64,000 bases of DNA from Closterium sp. NIES-65 (taxonomy: Eukaryota; Streptophyta; Zygnematophyceae; Desmidiales; Closteriaceae), in contig CANXME010000239.1 of NCBI GenBank assembly GCA_948144175.1, positions 1 to 64,000 of the forward strand, read 5' to 3'. Both the position numbers and the translations under genes were made by a program. This document shows, one piece after another, positions 10,291-20,624 of this stretch. The notes beneath the pieces were generated by a model. It was not told the DNA's origin. It searched no databases and worked only from the letters and a program-made list of their open reading frames with translations. Within the stretch, counting starts at the first letter, position 1. Each line of letters begins with the position of its first letter.

Positions 10291-10934
10291 CACCCCCATA
10301 GCCAAAGTGGGGTGTAATCAGCAAAATGAGCAAGCAGGCAGAGAGCAGGAGTTCACAATAGCGAGCAAAGCTAGAGTTAATCACAGCGGGCAAGTGAGGA
10401 GGAGGAACTGTGGAGGGAGAGAAGATGGGAGGCAACGACTGAAGCTGCAGAGGCACGGGCACAGGAGCGGCTGACTCAGTGGCTACCTAAGCAAGGGCGA
10501 CAGACTACTGGAGTAACTGGCTCCGCGGCTATAGACGAGCGGCAGGAGCAACGGACCCACTGGCGACTGGTGCAACAGGCTCACTGGCTACCGAAGCAAG
10601 GGCGACGGACTACAGGCGCTGCAGGCGACACGACAGCTACCTTCACACAACCTCCTCCAGCTGCCCCACACCTCTCGACACACACCCCCTGCTCAAACCC
10701 TAGTTCTACTCCCAAAGCACCCCCCTTTCACACACCCCCTGCTGCACCCTAGGTTCACTCATACCCCACCCCCTAGCACCACTCCGTCGACTCCCACACA
10801 CCCACCCCCCTCAGCGGTAGCTGCAGCTGTGGGAGACAGAGGAGGAGGAGGAGCAGGGGAGACCACACACCCGCCACCCCCTACTCGCCACCCCCAAACC
10901 CTAACACAGGGCAGGGCGGGATGGCGGGTAGGGA

Positions 10935-11105
10935 GGTTACGGGGGGGGGGGGGGGGGGCGACGCGCGGCCTCCCAGGGCGCCAAAACAGGCGGCAGAAGA
11001 GGCGACGCTCCCCCCCCCCCCCCCCCCCCCCCCCAGCGCGCGGCCCCCTGAGGTCGCCTCGACAGGCGACGGGAAAAGAGGGGGGGGGGGGGGGGGGGGG
11101 GGTGC
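10935..11105. repeat. Alternating long poly-G and poly-C tracts in element E
   Basis: Runs of about 18 G (near 10940), 24 C (near 11010) and 22 G (near 11080) lie within 170 bases. The same C/G/C arrangement occurs in element D on the other strand (26855-26998), so it is a conserved feature of this element type. It can form hairpins between the tracts or G-quadruplexes. Confidence 0.85.
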
Positions 11106-11749
11106 ACGGGTCCCCGGTGCGCCGCGCCAGGCGACGGAGCATGGCCGGGGCGGGGCCGGGGCAGGGTCGGGGCAGGGCCGGGGCAGGGCCTCGACAAGGC
11201 CGCGACAGGGTCGATAGGGGCGGCGACGGGGCTGGTAGAGGCGGCGACGGGACCGCGAAGGGCGACGGGGCCGCTAGAGGCGGCGACGAGGCCGCGAAGA
11301 GCGGCGACGGGGCCGCGAAGGGCGGCGACGTGGCCGCGAAGGGCGGCGACGGGGCAGCTAGGGGCGGCGACGGGACCGCTAGGGGCGGCGACGGGACCGT
11401 TAGGTGCGGCGACGGGGCCACGAAGGGGCCGCGAGGGGCCTGGAAGGGCGGCGACGGGCCGCGAAGGGGCCGCAAGAGGCCGAGATGGGCGGCGACGGGG
11501 CCGTTAGGGGCGGCGACGGGGCCGCGAAGGGGCCGCGCGGGGCCTAGAAGGGTGGCGACGGGGCCGTTAGGGGCGGCGACAGGGGCCGCGAAGGGGCCGC
11601 GAGGGGCCTGGAAGGGTGGCAACGGGGCCGCGAAGGGGCCGCGAGGGGCCGAGAAGGGCGGCGACGGGGCCGCTAAGAGTAGCACACAGAGTAGCAGCGG
11701 AAGCAGTTAGGTGGGCCCACCGGCCAGGAGCGTAGATGCTCTGATAGCA

Positions 11750-11881
11750 TGAGACAAATGAGGAATGAAGAAGAGAGGGGGTTGCACTAGCAGTAGTTGG
11801 CATACATATAGGAAACCCTAATTGGGTTGTACTCGCTATAGAGTACCCCACTGCAGGCTAGACAATTATAACATTCTGACA
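11750..11881 (-). repeat. Element E 5' LTR
   Basis: 132 bp, adjoining the primer-binding site (reverse complement GCTCTGATAGCA at 11738-11749) and followed outside by the ATTTT duplication. Confidence 0.85.
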
Positions 11882-11886
11882 ATTTT

Positions 11887-12644
11887 TGCCGAGAGTAATG
11901 GCCGAGATCAGGCCTAATTTTTTGTTTTGAGCAACCCTTGTGATCAGTGTTGCACATGTTCAAAAACCTGATTATCAGTGTGACACCTTGTTCAAACCCT
12001 GATCCATCAGTGCTTTTCGTGTTTTTTAAAATCCAACCATGTGGCATCAGTGTACCAGCTTTTCAAACCCTGGTGAATTAATATAATCATGTCAGACAAA
12101 CAAACCGAGTTGAGTCAGAGGTGATGGTCGCCAATAGTGGCCCACTTCGTGCCAGCACATGTATTGTCGAGGCTGAAATTCCGATTTCGACAATTGGCAA
12201 TCAAGAATCCCGGGTTACGAGAAAGGGGGGGGTGGGGGAAGTGGGGGGTATGGTACTCGCTTCAGTGTAAAAATCGTTATGAACATCGGTAACCTTGAGG
12301 CATCAGTGTGCCCTAAATGTAAACCCTCACATATCAGGAAATTCCTTGCTCCAAAATATTTTACCCAAGGCCATCACTATGACTACCAAAAACCACCCTA
12401 ATAATCAGGGTATCAGGGTGATTTACCTTGATAAACTTAGCCCTGGCCAATATGCTCTGTAGTCTGTACAAAGTAAACTTCGTCCCTCAAAACAACTCAG
12501 TAAACAAACAAGGTTGTCTTGAAACAAATCCTTAGAGATCAGGGAGAAACCAGACATCCAACAAAAAAACCCTGGGCCAAAAGGGTTGTTACAATTCCAG
12601 TTGGGACTTAGCAAAGTATCGTCTCAGGGTTGATCGCAGGGTAG
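11887..12644. other. Intergenic sequence with recurring CATCAGTGT words
   Basis: No gene is seen. The words ATCAGTGT/CATCAGTG recur at irregular spacing (near 11941, 11971, 12003, 12047 and 12300), each followed by a phrase like TTCAAACCCTG, which suggests a diverged tandem repeat of about 35-45 bp. Similar words also lie left of element E (near 9832), so E probably inserted into this repeat. Confidence 0.4.
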
Positions 12645-12976
12645 TGTTGCAACGAAAGTGTTGACCTTAGGTCAGAGTGAATGTAAATGACTGAGATGCA
12701 TACATCGAGTTTATACAGGAAATACAAAGGAATGTGAAACGACCTAGACTAGCCATGTACTCTAAGGGGTACATTCCCTTATTACATTGAATTCAAACTG
12801 TGCGGCGCGGGAACCCGTTTCAAAATTATTCCCGCTCTTTTCACTTGCCTGCATCGGTCTTGGTCAGACGGTTGCTGATGTCGCTTCGACTCTTCTAACT
12901 CCTCAACTTCGTATTCGGTGGATTCGGCTCTTGCAGCATACACGAATGCCTTCTAATTTGATTTCATATCGTAACA
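12645..12976 (-). repeat. Element B 3' LTR
   Basis: On the minus strand it begins TGTTACGATATG right after AAATCAAGTGGAG, a purine-rich stretch that could be the polypurine tract, about 10 bases past the pol stop codon. It ends TTTCGTTGCAACA at 12645. TG...CA ends and this position make it the 3' LTR. Its 5' partner is not in the window. The flanking five bases are GGTAG. Confidence 0.65.
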
Positions 12977-12986
12977 CTCCACTTGA

Positions 12987-13123
12987 TTTCTAGTGGCGCA
13001 GAGGGCTGACTCTGTTGACTACTCCCATAAGGTCGAAGCAGTGCTTGTACTGCTGACGTGGCAGTCGCTTGGTAAGGTAGTAAACTACCATCTTGGTAGT
13101 GGGGCAGTACGCAAGGTCAACCT
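12987..13123 (-). pseudogene. Element B RNase H tail
   Basis: The minus strand reads VDLAYCPTTKMVVYYLTKRL and then FDLMGVVN to a stop. This is the closing YCPTxxMxADxLTKxL motif of copia RNase H. It is separated from its N-terminal half (20342-20491) by element A. The AACCT duplication at 13119-13123 and 20342-20346 shows the two halves were once joined. Confidence 0.8.
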
Positions 13124-13255
13124 TGTGAAATAAAGAACGAGAATGGATTGACTATGAATGAAGTGAGTACAAATAGGAAACCCTAATTGGGTTATACCCC
13201 CTATGGGATACCCCACTATAGCCTACACAAATAAGTAAGCTATAATGTTCTGACA
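13124..13255 (-). repeat. Element A 3' LTR
   Basis: 132 bp. Minus-strand start TGTCAGAACATTATAGC, end TTTATTTCACA. Two mismatches to the 5' LTR. Confidence 0.95.
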
Positions 13256-13454
13256 CACCCCCATAGGCAAAGTGGGGGAGAACAAGGGGTCACAAGACCA
13301 GTCAAGCAAAGCAAAGCAAAGCTCAGGGTGGATCACAAAGTCACCACACATTCCGAGCACAAGTTCAAAGGCCACATGCAAGATCATATATAGAGATATA
13401 CAAGAGTCAAGCAAGCAAGAACAAGAGTATATATAGGTGAAGGTACAAGCAAGG

Positions 13455-16400
13455 TCAAGAAGTGAGCAAGTGAGGCAAGACAGGCACAAGACCCAGCTGC
13501 GTGCAGCAACGCTGATGATCACAAGGCGCAAGTGTCTTGGTGAAGACATCAGCAGTGTTGGCCTCAGAGGCCACGTACGCAAGTCGCAACTGTCCACGCT
13601 GCTGTAGCTCACGAGCAAGAAAGTAGCGGAGAGCAATGTGCTTTGTCCTGTGCTCCAGTCGCTGCTCTCGACACAAGGCCAGCATGGCCTTGTTGTCTAC
13701 GTACAGGACTGGAGGAGAACGAGGCGACTCTCCAAGGTCGGTCAGCAGGTAGGTGAGCCAGCGTAACTCCTGTGCAGCCATAGCCCCGGCGTAGATCTCA
13801 GCCTCACAACTGGAGCCGAGAACAGAAGACGAGCGAGTAGCCCGCCACGAAACAGAGCCGGAACCAAGGCCGAAGGAGTAACCCTGTGACGACCGCTGCG
13901 TAGCCTGGTCGTCAGCCCAAGAAGCGTCCGCGTGCCCAGTGAGGACCACTGGACTGCGCCCTCCAAGCACTAGCCCCATGCCCGATGTACTGCACAAGTA
14001 GCGCAACACCCTCTTCGCTGCAGCCATGTGCTCTGGTCGGTGTCTCCCAGGAGCAACATAGCGTGCGAGAATGCTGAGAGGGTATGCAAGGTCAGGTCGT
14101 GTGCAGGTCATCAGGTACATGAGGCAGCCAACAAGCTCTGCATACGGGCCACTCGACTCTACGGACTCATCCGAAGGCAGAGCTGAGAGCGAGTGGCGAG
14201 TAGGCAGAGGAGTGGCCTGAGGCAAGGAGTACGTGAAGCCGAAGCGCTGAAGGACCTGCTGCACCATGTGTGACTGAGTCAGGGTAATGGTGCGGCGTGC
14301 TCTGTCCCGGGTGATCTGCAAGCCAAGGTAGTTGCGCAGTTCACCCAGGTCAGTGCACGTGTGTCTCTTCTGCAGCTCGGACTTCACGTAGGCGAGTCCA
14401 GCAGTGTCCGCTGTGGCAAAGACCAAGTCGTCGACGTACACGAGGATGTAGAACGGCGGCAGAGAGGTGTCGGTGCGCAGAAACAGCGACGGGTCGGCAG
14501 TAGAAGGAGCAAACCCAAGTTCCGCAAGCGTAGTCCTCAGTGTGTCGTGCCACTCACGTGGCGCCTGGCGGAGACCGTAGACTGGACGCCGGAGACTCCA
14601 CTGGGTACGAGGAGGGAAAGACCCAGTGAAGCCAGGTGGGCGACGCAGCCAGATCTCCTCGTGCAGGCTGCCCTGCAAGAAAGCTGTGCTGAAGTCGAGA
14701 GAGTGCAGCTCGTAGTCGCGGTGAGCAGCAACGTGCAGTAGTACCCGAAGAGTGGTCATCTTCGGGGTGGGGGAGAAGGTCTGAAAGTAGTCAACTCCCT
14801 GCCGCTGACTGAAGCCACGAGCCACGTAACGCGCCTTGAAGACAGGCGGAGAGCCCGGCGGCCGCTTCACCCTGAAGATCCACATGCCACTGACGATGTT
14901 CGCCCAAGGAGGGGGAACAGCGTCGACGTAGGTGCCTGTGGACTTCCAGGAAGCCATCTCTGCATCCATAGCTGCCTGCCACTGAGAGGAGTAGGGACCC
15001 TCTATCGCCTCCGCGTAAGAGCGCGGAGTCGGGATGTCTAGTGCATCCGGGTCTCCCTCAGGGGCGAGCAGTACAGACGCGAGATGAGGTGAAGCGGCGG
15101 CCAGACACTGGAACTCCTCCTGCCTGTCCTCAAGGACGTCCGTGCCTAGGGCACACTCACCCCCGGCGGACGGAGGACAGGCAGACTCAGACTCAGCGAC
15201 AAGACTAGCAGCGTAGTCTAGACGACAGCGCGCAGCAAAGTCGACAAGCTCAGTGACAAGGGCAGACGCAGCAGAAGACTCGAAGGAAGGGTCAGTGACA
15301 GCAGTAGCAAGGAGACGCGTGACAGTGGGACTGGCAGCACGAAGAGAGTCCGACTCCGGGTCGGGAAGAGCAGGAAGAGAGGAAGCAGGAGGCGAAGGCA
15401 GAGGGGCACGCAGAGGAGCAGTGGACGGACGCAGAGACATCCGGTGCGTGCCAGGGACAGGAGGAGGACGCTGACGCGAACCGCGACCACTAGTGCGTGC
15501 AGTGCGAACAGGCGACGCAGGACGAGACGCATGCTCACGACGCTCAGTAAGACCTCCAGTCGGACCAGCGTAGGGAGAAGGAGCAGGCAAAGGGGAGACA
15601 GGCTGTAGCTGTGACGGTGACGGGACTGGCTGTGGACCCTCTAAGGGAGGAGGAGGAGGACCAGGAGAAGGTGTCAGACCAAGAACCTGCTGCAGGAGCG
15701 GAACGAAGTACGGTCGGGGCCGCGTGGCGACGCCAGAAACAGCAGGGACAGCACCAGTACCCCCAGCAGGAGTACCCGCTCCAGCAGCACCTCCAGCAAC
15801 ACCTCCAGCACCCCCAGCAACACCAGGAGCACTGCCAGTCGGACCGCCAGCAGTAGTCTCAGCGCCAACACCCTCAGCAGTACCAGCTGCAGGAGAACCC
15901 TCAGGTCCAGCAGCTCCAGCACCCACAGCACGAGCACCTCCGGGACGCGCGGCAGCAGCACCCTCTGCAGCCGAAGAACCTCCAGCACCAGCAGCACGCC
16001 TCCAGCGCTGGGCAAACCACTCACGCAGCTCTTGTGGGGAGAGTGGCTCTCGGCGAGACGAAGCACCTCCAGGCGGAGAACCTCCAGGCTCAGCACCCTC
16101 AGGCAAAACACCTCCAGGCGGAGCACCCCCAGTCTCAGCACCCCCAGGCTCAGCACCCCCAGGCTCAGCACCCCCAGGCTCAGTACCCCCAGGCTCAGCA
16201 CCCCCAGGCTCAGCACCCCCAGGCTCAGCACCTCCAGGCTCAGCACCCCCAGACTCCGCACCCCCAGGCCCAGCACCCTTAGGCTCAGCTCCTGCAGCAG
16301 CACCAGAGTCACCAGTGACCTCGACAGGCTCGACCGCGTCTACCTGGGACACACCTGAAGGGGCAGGACCCTGAGGGGGGAGGGGGTCTACCGGGGGGGG

Positions 16401-18047
16401 ACCTGGTACCAAGAAGAGCGGGGGCGGGGGAAGGGAAGGAGTGCGGTAGGGGAAGAGGCGGTAGTAGGGTACCGACTCATCGAACGTGACGTCCTGGGAG
16501 GACAAAACACGTCGAGAGGTGGGGTGGTAGAACTGCCACCCAGGGGCGTCGGGGGGGAACCCCAGGAAGACGCAAGGAGCAGCGCGAGGGGACAGCTTGT
16601 CCGCAGACAAGTCGCGGACAAACGCCCGAGATCCCCAGACCCGGAACGCCGACGCATCGCCAACCTTCCCCGTCCACAGCAGGGCTGGGGAGGTCTCCGG
16701 CCTGGAGACCCTGGGGTGGAGGTTGATCTGATGCGCCGCGTACCTGACCGCAAACGGCCACAGAAAATGGGGGGCAGCCGCATGCATCATAGACGTACGA
16801 GCGACGTCCATGACCATGCCAATGCGGCGCTCTGCAATCCCATTTTGCTGCGGTGAGTCCGGAAGCGTGAAGGTCTGGCGGATGCCTCGCGCACGACAGA
16901 AGGCACGCAGAAGGCCAGAGGAGAACTCTCCGCCTCTGTCCGAGTGCAGACGCAACACAGGAAAGTCCGAGCCAAAGCTCTGCATGAGCTGGAGACGAGC
17001 TGCGTGGATCCAGTCAATCAGCACCTCAGTGACATCACCCTTGCTGCGCAAGGGGAAGACTGTGGTGTAACGCGAGTAGTCGTCAACCACCAACAGGAAG
17101 TAGCGCTCGTGACCGAGTCCACGGACGCGGGCAGGGCCCCACACGTCCATGTGAAGTGTCTGCAACGGAGCCTCTGTCGGAGGAAACTGGGAGGAGTGAG
17201 GGGTAGCACGCTGGCGCCCCTCGACACAGGGGACACAGGCAGGGCCAGGGCCCTGAGGAAGGGGAGGGAGGGACCGGGGGAGACCAGACACAAGAAGACG
17301 GGAGGCCATGCCTCTGAGCCGAAGCAGAGAGGGGTGGCCAAGGCGGTGGTGCCAGAGGAGAGTCTCGTGAGACAGACGGCGACACGAAGAGGGGGCAGAC
17401 TCAGGACCAGACCTGGACGCTGCAGCAAACACCTGACCAGACGAAGGGACTCTACCAGACTCAGCACCAGGAGGAGAAGCAGTGGTCAGTGTGTACAGGC
17501 TCGACCCTGGCTGACGTCTAAACGTAGCCAGGTGGCGACCTGTGCTAGCCTCTGTGCAGTGTGTCACCCGCTGACGAGCAGGAGTGAACTGGTGGACCCC
17601 CACATCCTGTAGGTCAGCACCACTCACCAGGTTTGTAGAGAACGAGGGGAGGTAAAGACCAGTCAGGGTGCCAGAGGGAGCCGCCGGACACGGGAGGACT
17701 ATGGAGAAACGAGACAGGACAGGACCCCCAGAGGGGTTAGCCAGGGACACCGCAACCGGCCGACTAAGCGGCGTGAGAGTGGTGCGGTCCCGAAAGAAGG
17801 AGCGAGACGCCCCAGAGTCAAGGGTGAAGGTGTGGGAGGCAGAAGCCGACACAGTACCTGAGAGGGCAGACTCACTAGCACCTGAGAGCACAAACGCACT
17901 GGCACCTAGAGCAGCAGCCTCACTGGCACCTGACACAGCAGTACCAATGCCCGGGTCCGGCGGAAAGCACCAGTAACACTCACCATCATCACTAACAGTC
18001 ACAGCATACATGGCAGCAAGGATAGCATCAAAGTCAAGATCAAACAC
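13455..18047 (-). CDS. Element A Pol: protease, integrase, RT, RNase H
   Basis: An uninterrupted frame of 1530 codons. In order: protease with LDSGASRSFF (Asp codon at 17817-17819), GAG-pre-integrase HHRLGHPSLLRL with CVPC, integrase core with LHMDVWGP, LHSDRGGEF and PQQNGIAERR (D, D, E), a spacer of GAEPGG repeats, a Pro/Ala/Ser-rich linker, RT with FKARYVARGFSQ, FSTAFLQG and YVDD (14427-14438), and RNase H with HADASWAD, SSCEAEIYAG and DVFTKTLAP to the stop. It would make the cDNA and insert it. The methionine at 18047 is inside the gag-pol frame, because a frameshift just upstream separates it from gag. In the related element G the two are one frame, so this is the intact C-terminal part of a broken polyprotein. 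Confidence 0.9.
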   Translation of the reverse strand: MFDLDFDAILAAMYAVTVSDDGECYWCFPPDPGIGTAVSGASEAAALGASAFVLSGASESALSGTVSASASHTFTLDSGASRSFFRDRTTLTPLSRPVAVSLANPSGGPVLSRFSIVLPCPAAPSGTLTGLYLPSFSTNLVSGADLQDVGVHQFTPARQRVTHCTEASTGRHLATFRRQPGSSLYTLTTASPPGAESGRVPSSGQVFAAASRSGPESAPSSCRRLSHETLLWHHRLGHPSLLRLRGMASRLLVSGLPRSLPPLPQGPGPACVPCVEGRQRATPHSSQFPPTEAPLQTLHMDVWGPARVRGLGHERYFLLVVDDYSRYTTVFPLRSKGDVTEVLIDWIHAARLQLMQSFGSDFPVLRLHSDRGGEFSSGLLRAFCRARGIRQTFTLPDSPQQNGIAERRIGMVMDVARTSMMHAAAPHFLWPFAVRYAAHQINLHPRVSRPETSPALLWTGKVGDASAFRVWGSRAFVRDLSADKLSPRAAPCVFLGFPPDAPGWQFYHPTSRRVLSSQDVTFDESVPYYRLFPYRTPSLPPPPLFLVPGPPPVDPLPPQGPAPSGVSQVDAVEPVEVTGDSGAAAGAEPKGAGPGGAESGGAEPGGAEPGGAEPGGAEPGGTEPGGAEPGGAEPGGAETGGAPPGGVLPEGAEPGGSPPGGASSRREPLSPQELREWFAQRWRRAAGAGGSSAAEGAAAARPGGARAVGAGAAGPEGSPAAGTAEGVGAETTAGGPTGSAPGVAGGAGGVAGGAAGAGTPAGGTGAVPAVSGVATRPRPYFVPLLQQVLGLTPSPGPPPPPLEGPQPVPSPSQLQPVSPLPAPSPYAGPTGGLTERREHASRPASPVRTARTSGRGSRQRPPPVPGTHRMSLRPSTAPLRAPLPSPPASSLPALPDPESDSLRAASPTVTRLLATAVTDPSFESSAASALVTELVDFAARCRLDYAASLVAESESACPPSAGGECALGTDVLEDRQEEFQCLAAASPHLASVLLAPEGDPDALDIPTPRSYAEAIEGPYSSQWQAAMDAEMASWKSTGTYVDAVPPPWANIVSGMWIFRVKRPPGSPPVFKARYVARGFSQRQGVDYFQTFSPTPKMTTLRVLLHVAAHRDYELHSLDFSTAFLQGSLHEEIWLRRPPGFTGSFPPRTQWSLRRPVYGLRQAPREWHDTLRTTLAELGFAPSTADPSLFLRTDTSLPPFYILVYVDDLVFATADTAGLAYVKSELQKRHTCTDLGELRNYLGLQITRDRARRTITLTQSHMVQQVLQRFGFTYSLPQATPLPTRHSLSALPSDESVESSGPYAELVGCLMYLMTCTRPDLAYPLSILARYVAPGRHRPEHMAAAKRVLRYLCSTSGMGLVLGGRSPVVLTGHADASWADDQATQRSSQGYSFGLGSGSVSWRATRSSSVLGSSCEAEIYAGAMAAQELRWLTYLLTDLGESPRSPPVLYVDNKAMLALCREQRLEHRTKHIALRYFLARELQQRGQLRLAYVASEANTADVFTKTLAPCDHQRCCTQLGLVPVLPHLLTS

Positions 18048-18284
18048 AGCTACACCAGCCCTAGACAGCTCTCCCCAGCGGGGGATTCAGAGGCCTCCGG
18101 AAACTGCTGGCGCCAAGCGTCGGTCAGGCGGGCAAAGCAGCGGCGAGCGGTGTGGGTGCCCCCACACTGCTCACCCGCGCGGTCGCTGGTGCGAAGGACG
18201 TAGGCGCAGGGACCGAACGCCCCACCACGCTGACGCTGCGAGTACCACTCACGGAGCTGCTGAGGGGCGGGGACGTCGCGAGAG

Positions 18285-18316
<32 letters not shown>

Positions 18317-19371
18317 CTGACCACCCCCAGTGCCGCTCCTCTGGGACGAACCACTCCGACCATCTCCACCACCGCCACCCCCGCCTCCGCCGCCACCGCC
18401 GCCACCGCCACCCTCGCCCCCGCCGTCCCACTGCCTCCTCCGCCACCACCTCCGCCGCCACCTCCGCCTCCACCGCCGCCACCAGGACCTCCACCCCCGC
18501 CTCCACCCCCACCGCCACCCCCACTCCCCCCGCCGCCCCCACCTCCTCCGCCACCGCCCCCGCTAGTTCCACCCGCTCCCTTGCCCCCCTTGCTCCTGCC
18601 AGAGCGGCGCCTACCGCTGGGGGCAGACGCCGCACCGACCGACTCTAAACCAACGAGGTCGGCCGCAGCAGCAGAGGCGACAGAGGGTAGCAGGGGGGAA
18701 GGAGAACACCCCTCAAAGATGGGGGTGCGCGGGTCACCATGAGAGGCCCCTACAGCGACTATGCTCTTCTCGGCCGCTAGCAGGGACTTCTCAAGGAGGT
18801 CGACAGTGAGGGTGGTGGGACAGACAGAGAGAAACTGGTCCCTAACAGCACGAAGGGACTCAGGGAGACGGGTGACTAGAAAGTAGAGGGTGATGTACAT
18901 GGGAGGGGGGTTTTCGGCGAGGAAGGCAGCAGGAAGCGCAGCTCAGTAGCGAGTGTCACTAGCGCGAAGGTGGGTAAAGAGGTCAGTGACTGTGGGAAAG
19001 GCAGCAAGGTCAGGGAAGAGGTACGGTAGCATGAGGCGGCTCAGTGTAGCAGTGGAAGGGGAGGAGTAGCGCGCAATTACAGCGTCGTACAAGGCCTGAG
19101 CGGTCTTGCACTGACTAAAGTGTGCACGCTCGGAGGAAGGGAGGTGGCGACGCACAGCAAGACGTGCAGCAGCATCGCGTGTGGCCCACTTGGAGCGAAC
19201 AGTGGGGTCAGCATCAGCAGGAGGGGCAGCGACAGCGCCAGAGACAAAGTCTAAGAGAGAAACCTCATCGATCGCATCGCACAGTAAGTACAGCTGCAGG
19301 TCCTCAATCCAGACTGCAAAGTCAATGGCGCGACCCTCAGCGTCAAAAGTCAGGACACTGGGGGTGGCCAT
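18048..19371 (-). pseudogene. Element A Gag, one nonsense codon and frameshifts
   Basis: The ATG at 19369-19371 begins MATPSVLTFDAEGRAIDF, as in element G. The frame runs to a TGA at 18943-18945 (after LRASDTRY) and continues in the same frame from NPPPMYITLYFLVTRLPES to VGASHGDPRTPIFEG and a long Gly run. Within the Gly run the frame shifts, and the Cys/His motif (CAYVLRTSDRAGEQCG, then H and C) is coded in a different frame near 18130-18205. A second shift rejoins pol at about 18050. Gag would form the particle shell. As written this copy cannot make an intact one. Confidence 0.85.
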
Positions 19372-19494
19372 TGTAGCAGCCGACAGTCTCACCGGGCAGG
19401 AAGAGTCGGGTAGCACAGCGACACAGCAACACGGCAGCACAGCAGCTGCGCCGGCCCAGGAGCAGTAGGAGCCCCACAGGAGCAGAAGATCGGC

Positions 19495-20095
19495 TCCTCG
19501 GGTGGCTGGGGCGGCACGGGCGGCTCGGGCGGCTCGGGCGGCGCGGGCGTCTCGCGGGCGGCTCGGGCGGCTCGGGCGGCGCGGGCGTCTCGCGGGCGGC
19601 TCGGGCGGCTCGGGCGGCGCGGGCGTCTCGCGGGCGGCTCGGGCGGCTCGGGCGGCGCGGGCGTCTCGCGGGCGGCTCGGGCGGCTCGAGCGGCGCGGGC
19701 GTCTTGCGGGCGACTCACGGGCGGCCGCACAGGCGGCTGGGCACGGGCGGCTGCACTGGCGGCCGTACGGGTAGGTGCACGGGTGGGTGCACGGGCAGGT
19801 GCACGGGCGACGCGGCGGCAAGGCCGCGTAGCAGAGGGCGGCAGGGCCGCGTGAGCAAGGCGGCGGGGCCGCTTAGCAGAGGGCGGCGGGGCCGTGATCG
19901 AAGGGCGGCGGGGCCGCTTAGCAGAGGGCGGCGGGGCCGCGATCGAAGGGCGGCGGGGCCGCTTAGCAGAGGGCGGCGGGGCCGCGATCGAAGGGCGGCG
20001 GGGCCGCGATCGAAGGGCGGCGGGGCCGCTAAGGAAGCGCGGCGGAGCCGCGATCGAAGGGCGGCGGGACCGCTAAGGGAAGGGCGGCGCGACGG
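19495..20095. repeat. Element A leader: GC-rich minisatellites
   Basis: Between primer-binding site and gag there are two arrays. At 19510-19700 a unit of about 38 bp (CGGGCGTCTCGCGGGCGGCT and a GCTCGGGCGG part) repeats five times. At 19810-20090 a unit of 20-45 bp (GGGCGGCGGGGCCGCGATCG and a TTAGCAGA part) repeats about seven times. They are non-coding and unrelated in unit sequence to those of elements G and C, but in the same place. Confidence 0.85.
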
Positions 20096-20209
20096 GCCGC
20101 TGGGGGCGACACAACGGGTCGCTAAAAAAAAAAAAAGGAAAACGCGCCTCGGGGCGCGCATCGGTGGGCCCTAGAAGCAGTCCCTAGGAGGGAACCTGCT
20201 CTGATACCA

Positions 20210-20341
20210 TGTGAAATAAAGAACGAGAATGGATTGACTATGAACGAAGTGAGTACAAATAGGAAACCCTAATTGGGTTGTACCCCCTATGGGATACCCC
20301 ACTATAGCCTACACAAATAAGTAAGCTATAATGTTCTGACA
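20210..20341 (-). repeat. Element A 5' LTR
   Basis: 132 bp, followed inward by the initiator tRNA-Met primer-binding site TGGTATCAGAGCAGG (minus strand). Confidence 0.95.
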
Positions 20342-20491
20342 AACCTTGCCCTGGTCAAATTCGTCCTTGACGAAAAAATATTGAAGCGCGATGTGCTTCG
20401 TGCGGTTCACGAACCCTGGCTTGTTTGCGATCTTGATGACGCTCTGGTTGTGGTAGTGAAGGCGAAAGGTGGGCGAAGTTGGATTTTTTTT
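20342..20491 (-). pseudogene. Element B RNase H, middle piece between insertions A and C
   Basis: The minus strand reads HYHNQSVIKIANKPGFVNRT and KHIALQYFFVKDEFDQGK. This is the CDNQSAIxIAxNPxxHxRTKHI region of copia RNase H with the usual catalytic D position changed to H (HYHNQ for xCDNQ). It joins across element A to VDLAYCPTTK at 13123 and across element C to LQELLQEAK at 28464. Confidence 0.8.
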
Positions 20492-20624
20492 TGTCAGAAT
20501 CTGACGAGCAGGAATGAATGAACTAGCAGCAAGATGGGTACAAGTAGGAAACCCTAATTCAGTTGTACCCCATATGAGCTACCCCACTATAGCCTACAAA
20601 AATCAGCAGCATATAAGATTGACA
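20492..20624 (-). repeat. Element C 3' LTR
   Basis: 133 bp; the polypurine complement CACCCCCATAGG follows directly at 20625. Confidence 0.85.

Larger units (their letters stand above)
10159..11881 (-). mobile_element. Element E: non-autonomous LTR retrotransposon, 1.7 kb
   Basis: Two 132-bp LTRs (10159-10290 and 11750-11881) flank 1.46 kb of non-pol sequence, and ATTTT direct repeats (10154-10158 and 11882-11886) mark the insertion. Read on the minus strand the element starts at 11881 with TGTCAGAATG. The primer-binding site follows the LTR as TGCTATCAGAGC, one base off the usual tRNA-iMet match, and a purine tract (TATGGGGGTG) precedes the 3' LTR. The interior holds no gag or pol motif. 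It is GC-rich with repeats of the GGCCCCGTCGCCGCCCTTC type and with long G and C homopolymers. The 308-codon frame at 10759-11685 (Pro/Ala-rich, APSPPF repeats) is open on both strands because of composition and is not accepted as a gene. Confidence 0.85.
13124..20341 (-). mobile_element. Element A: full-length Ty1/copia retrotransposon, 7.2 kb
   Basis: 132-bp LTRs at 13124-13255 and 20210-20341 differ at only two positions. They are flanked by AACCT on both sides. The primer-binding site complement (CCTGCTCTGATACCA) lies directly inside the right LTR and the polypurine complement (CACCCCCATAG) directly inside the left one. The internal region has a GC-rich repeat leader, a gag with one nonsense codon and frameshifts, and an uninterrupted pol. 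It inserted into the RNase H of element B. Confidence 0.95.

Noticed and set aside
10759-11710. Long overlapping open frames on both strands (308 and 293 codons) in element E
   Set aside because: Open in several frames because the sequence is GC-rich repeat without stop-forming A/T; the peptides are only Ala/Pro/Arg/Gly repeats and no domain is recognisable.
14350-18047. Many plus-strand frames opposite the pol of element A, and likewise opposite G and F
   Set aside because: Shadows of GC-rich coding sequence on the opposite strand, with no motifs of their own.
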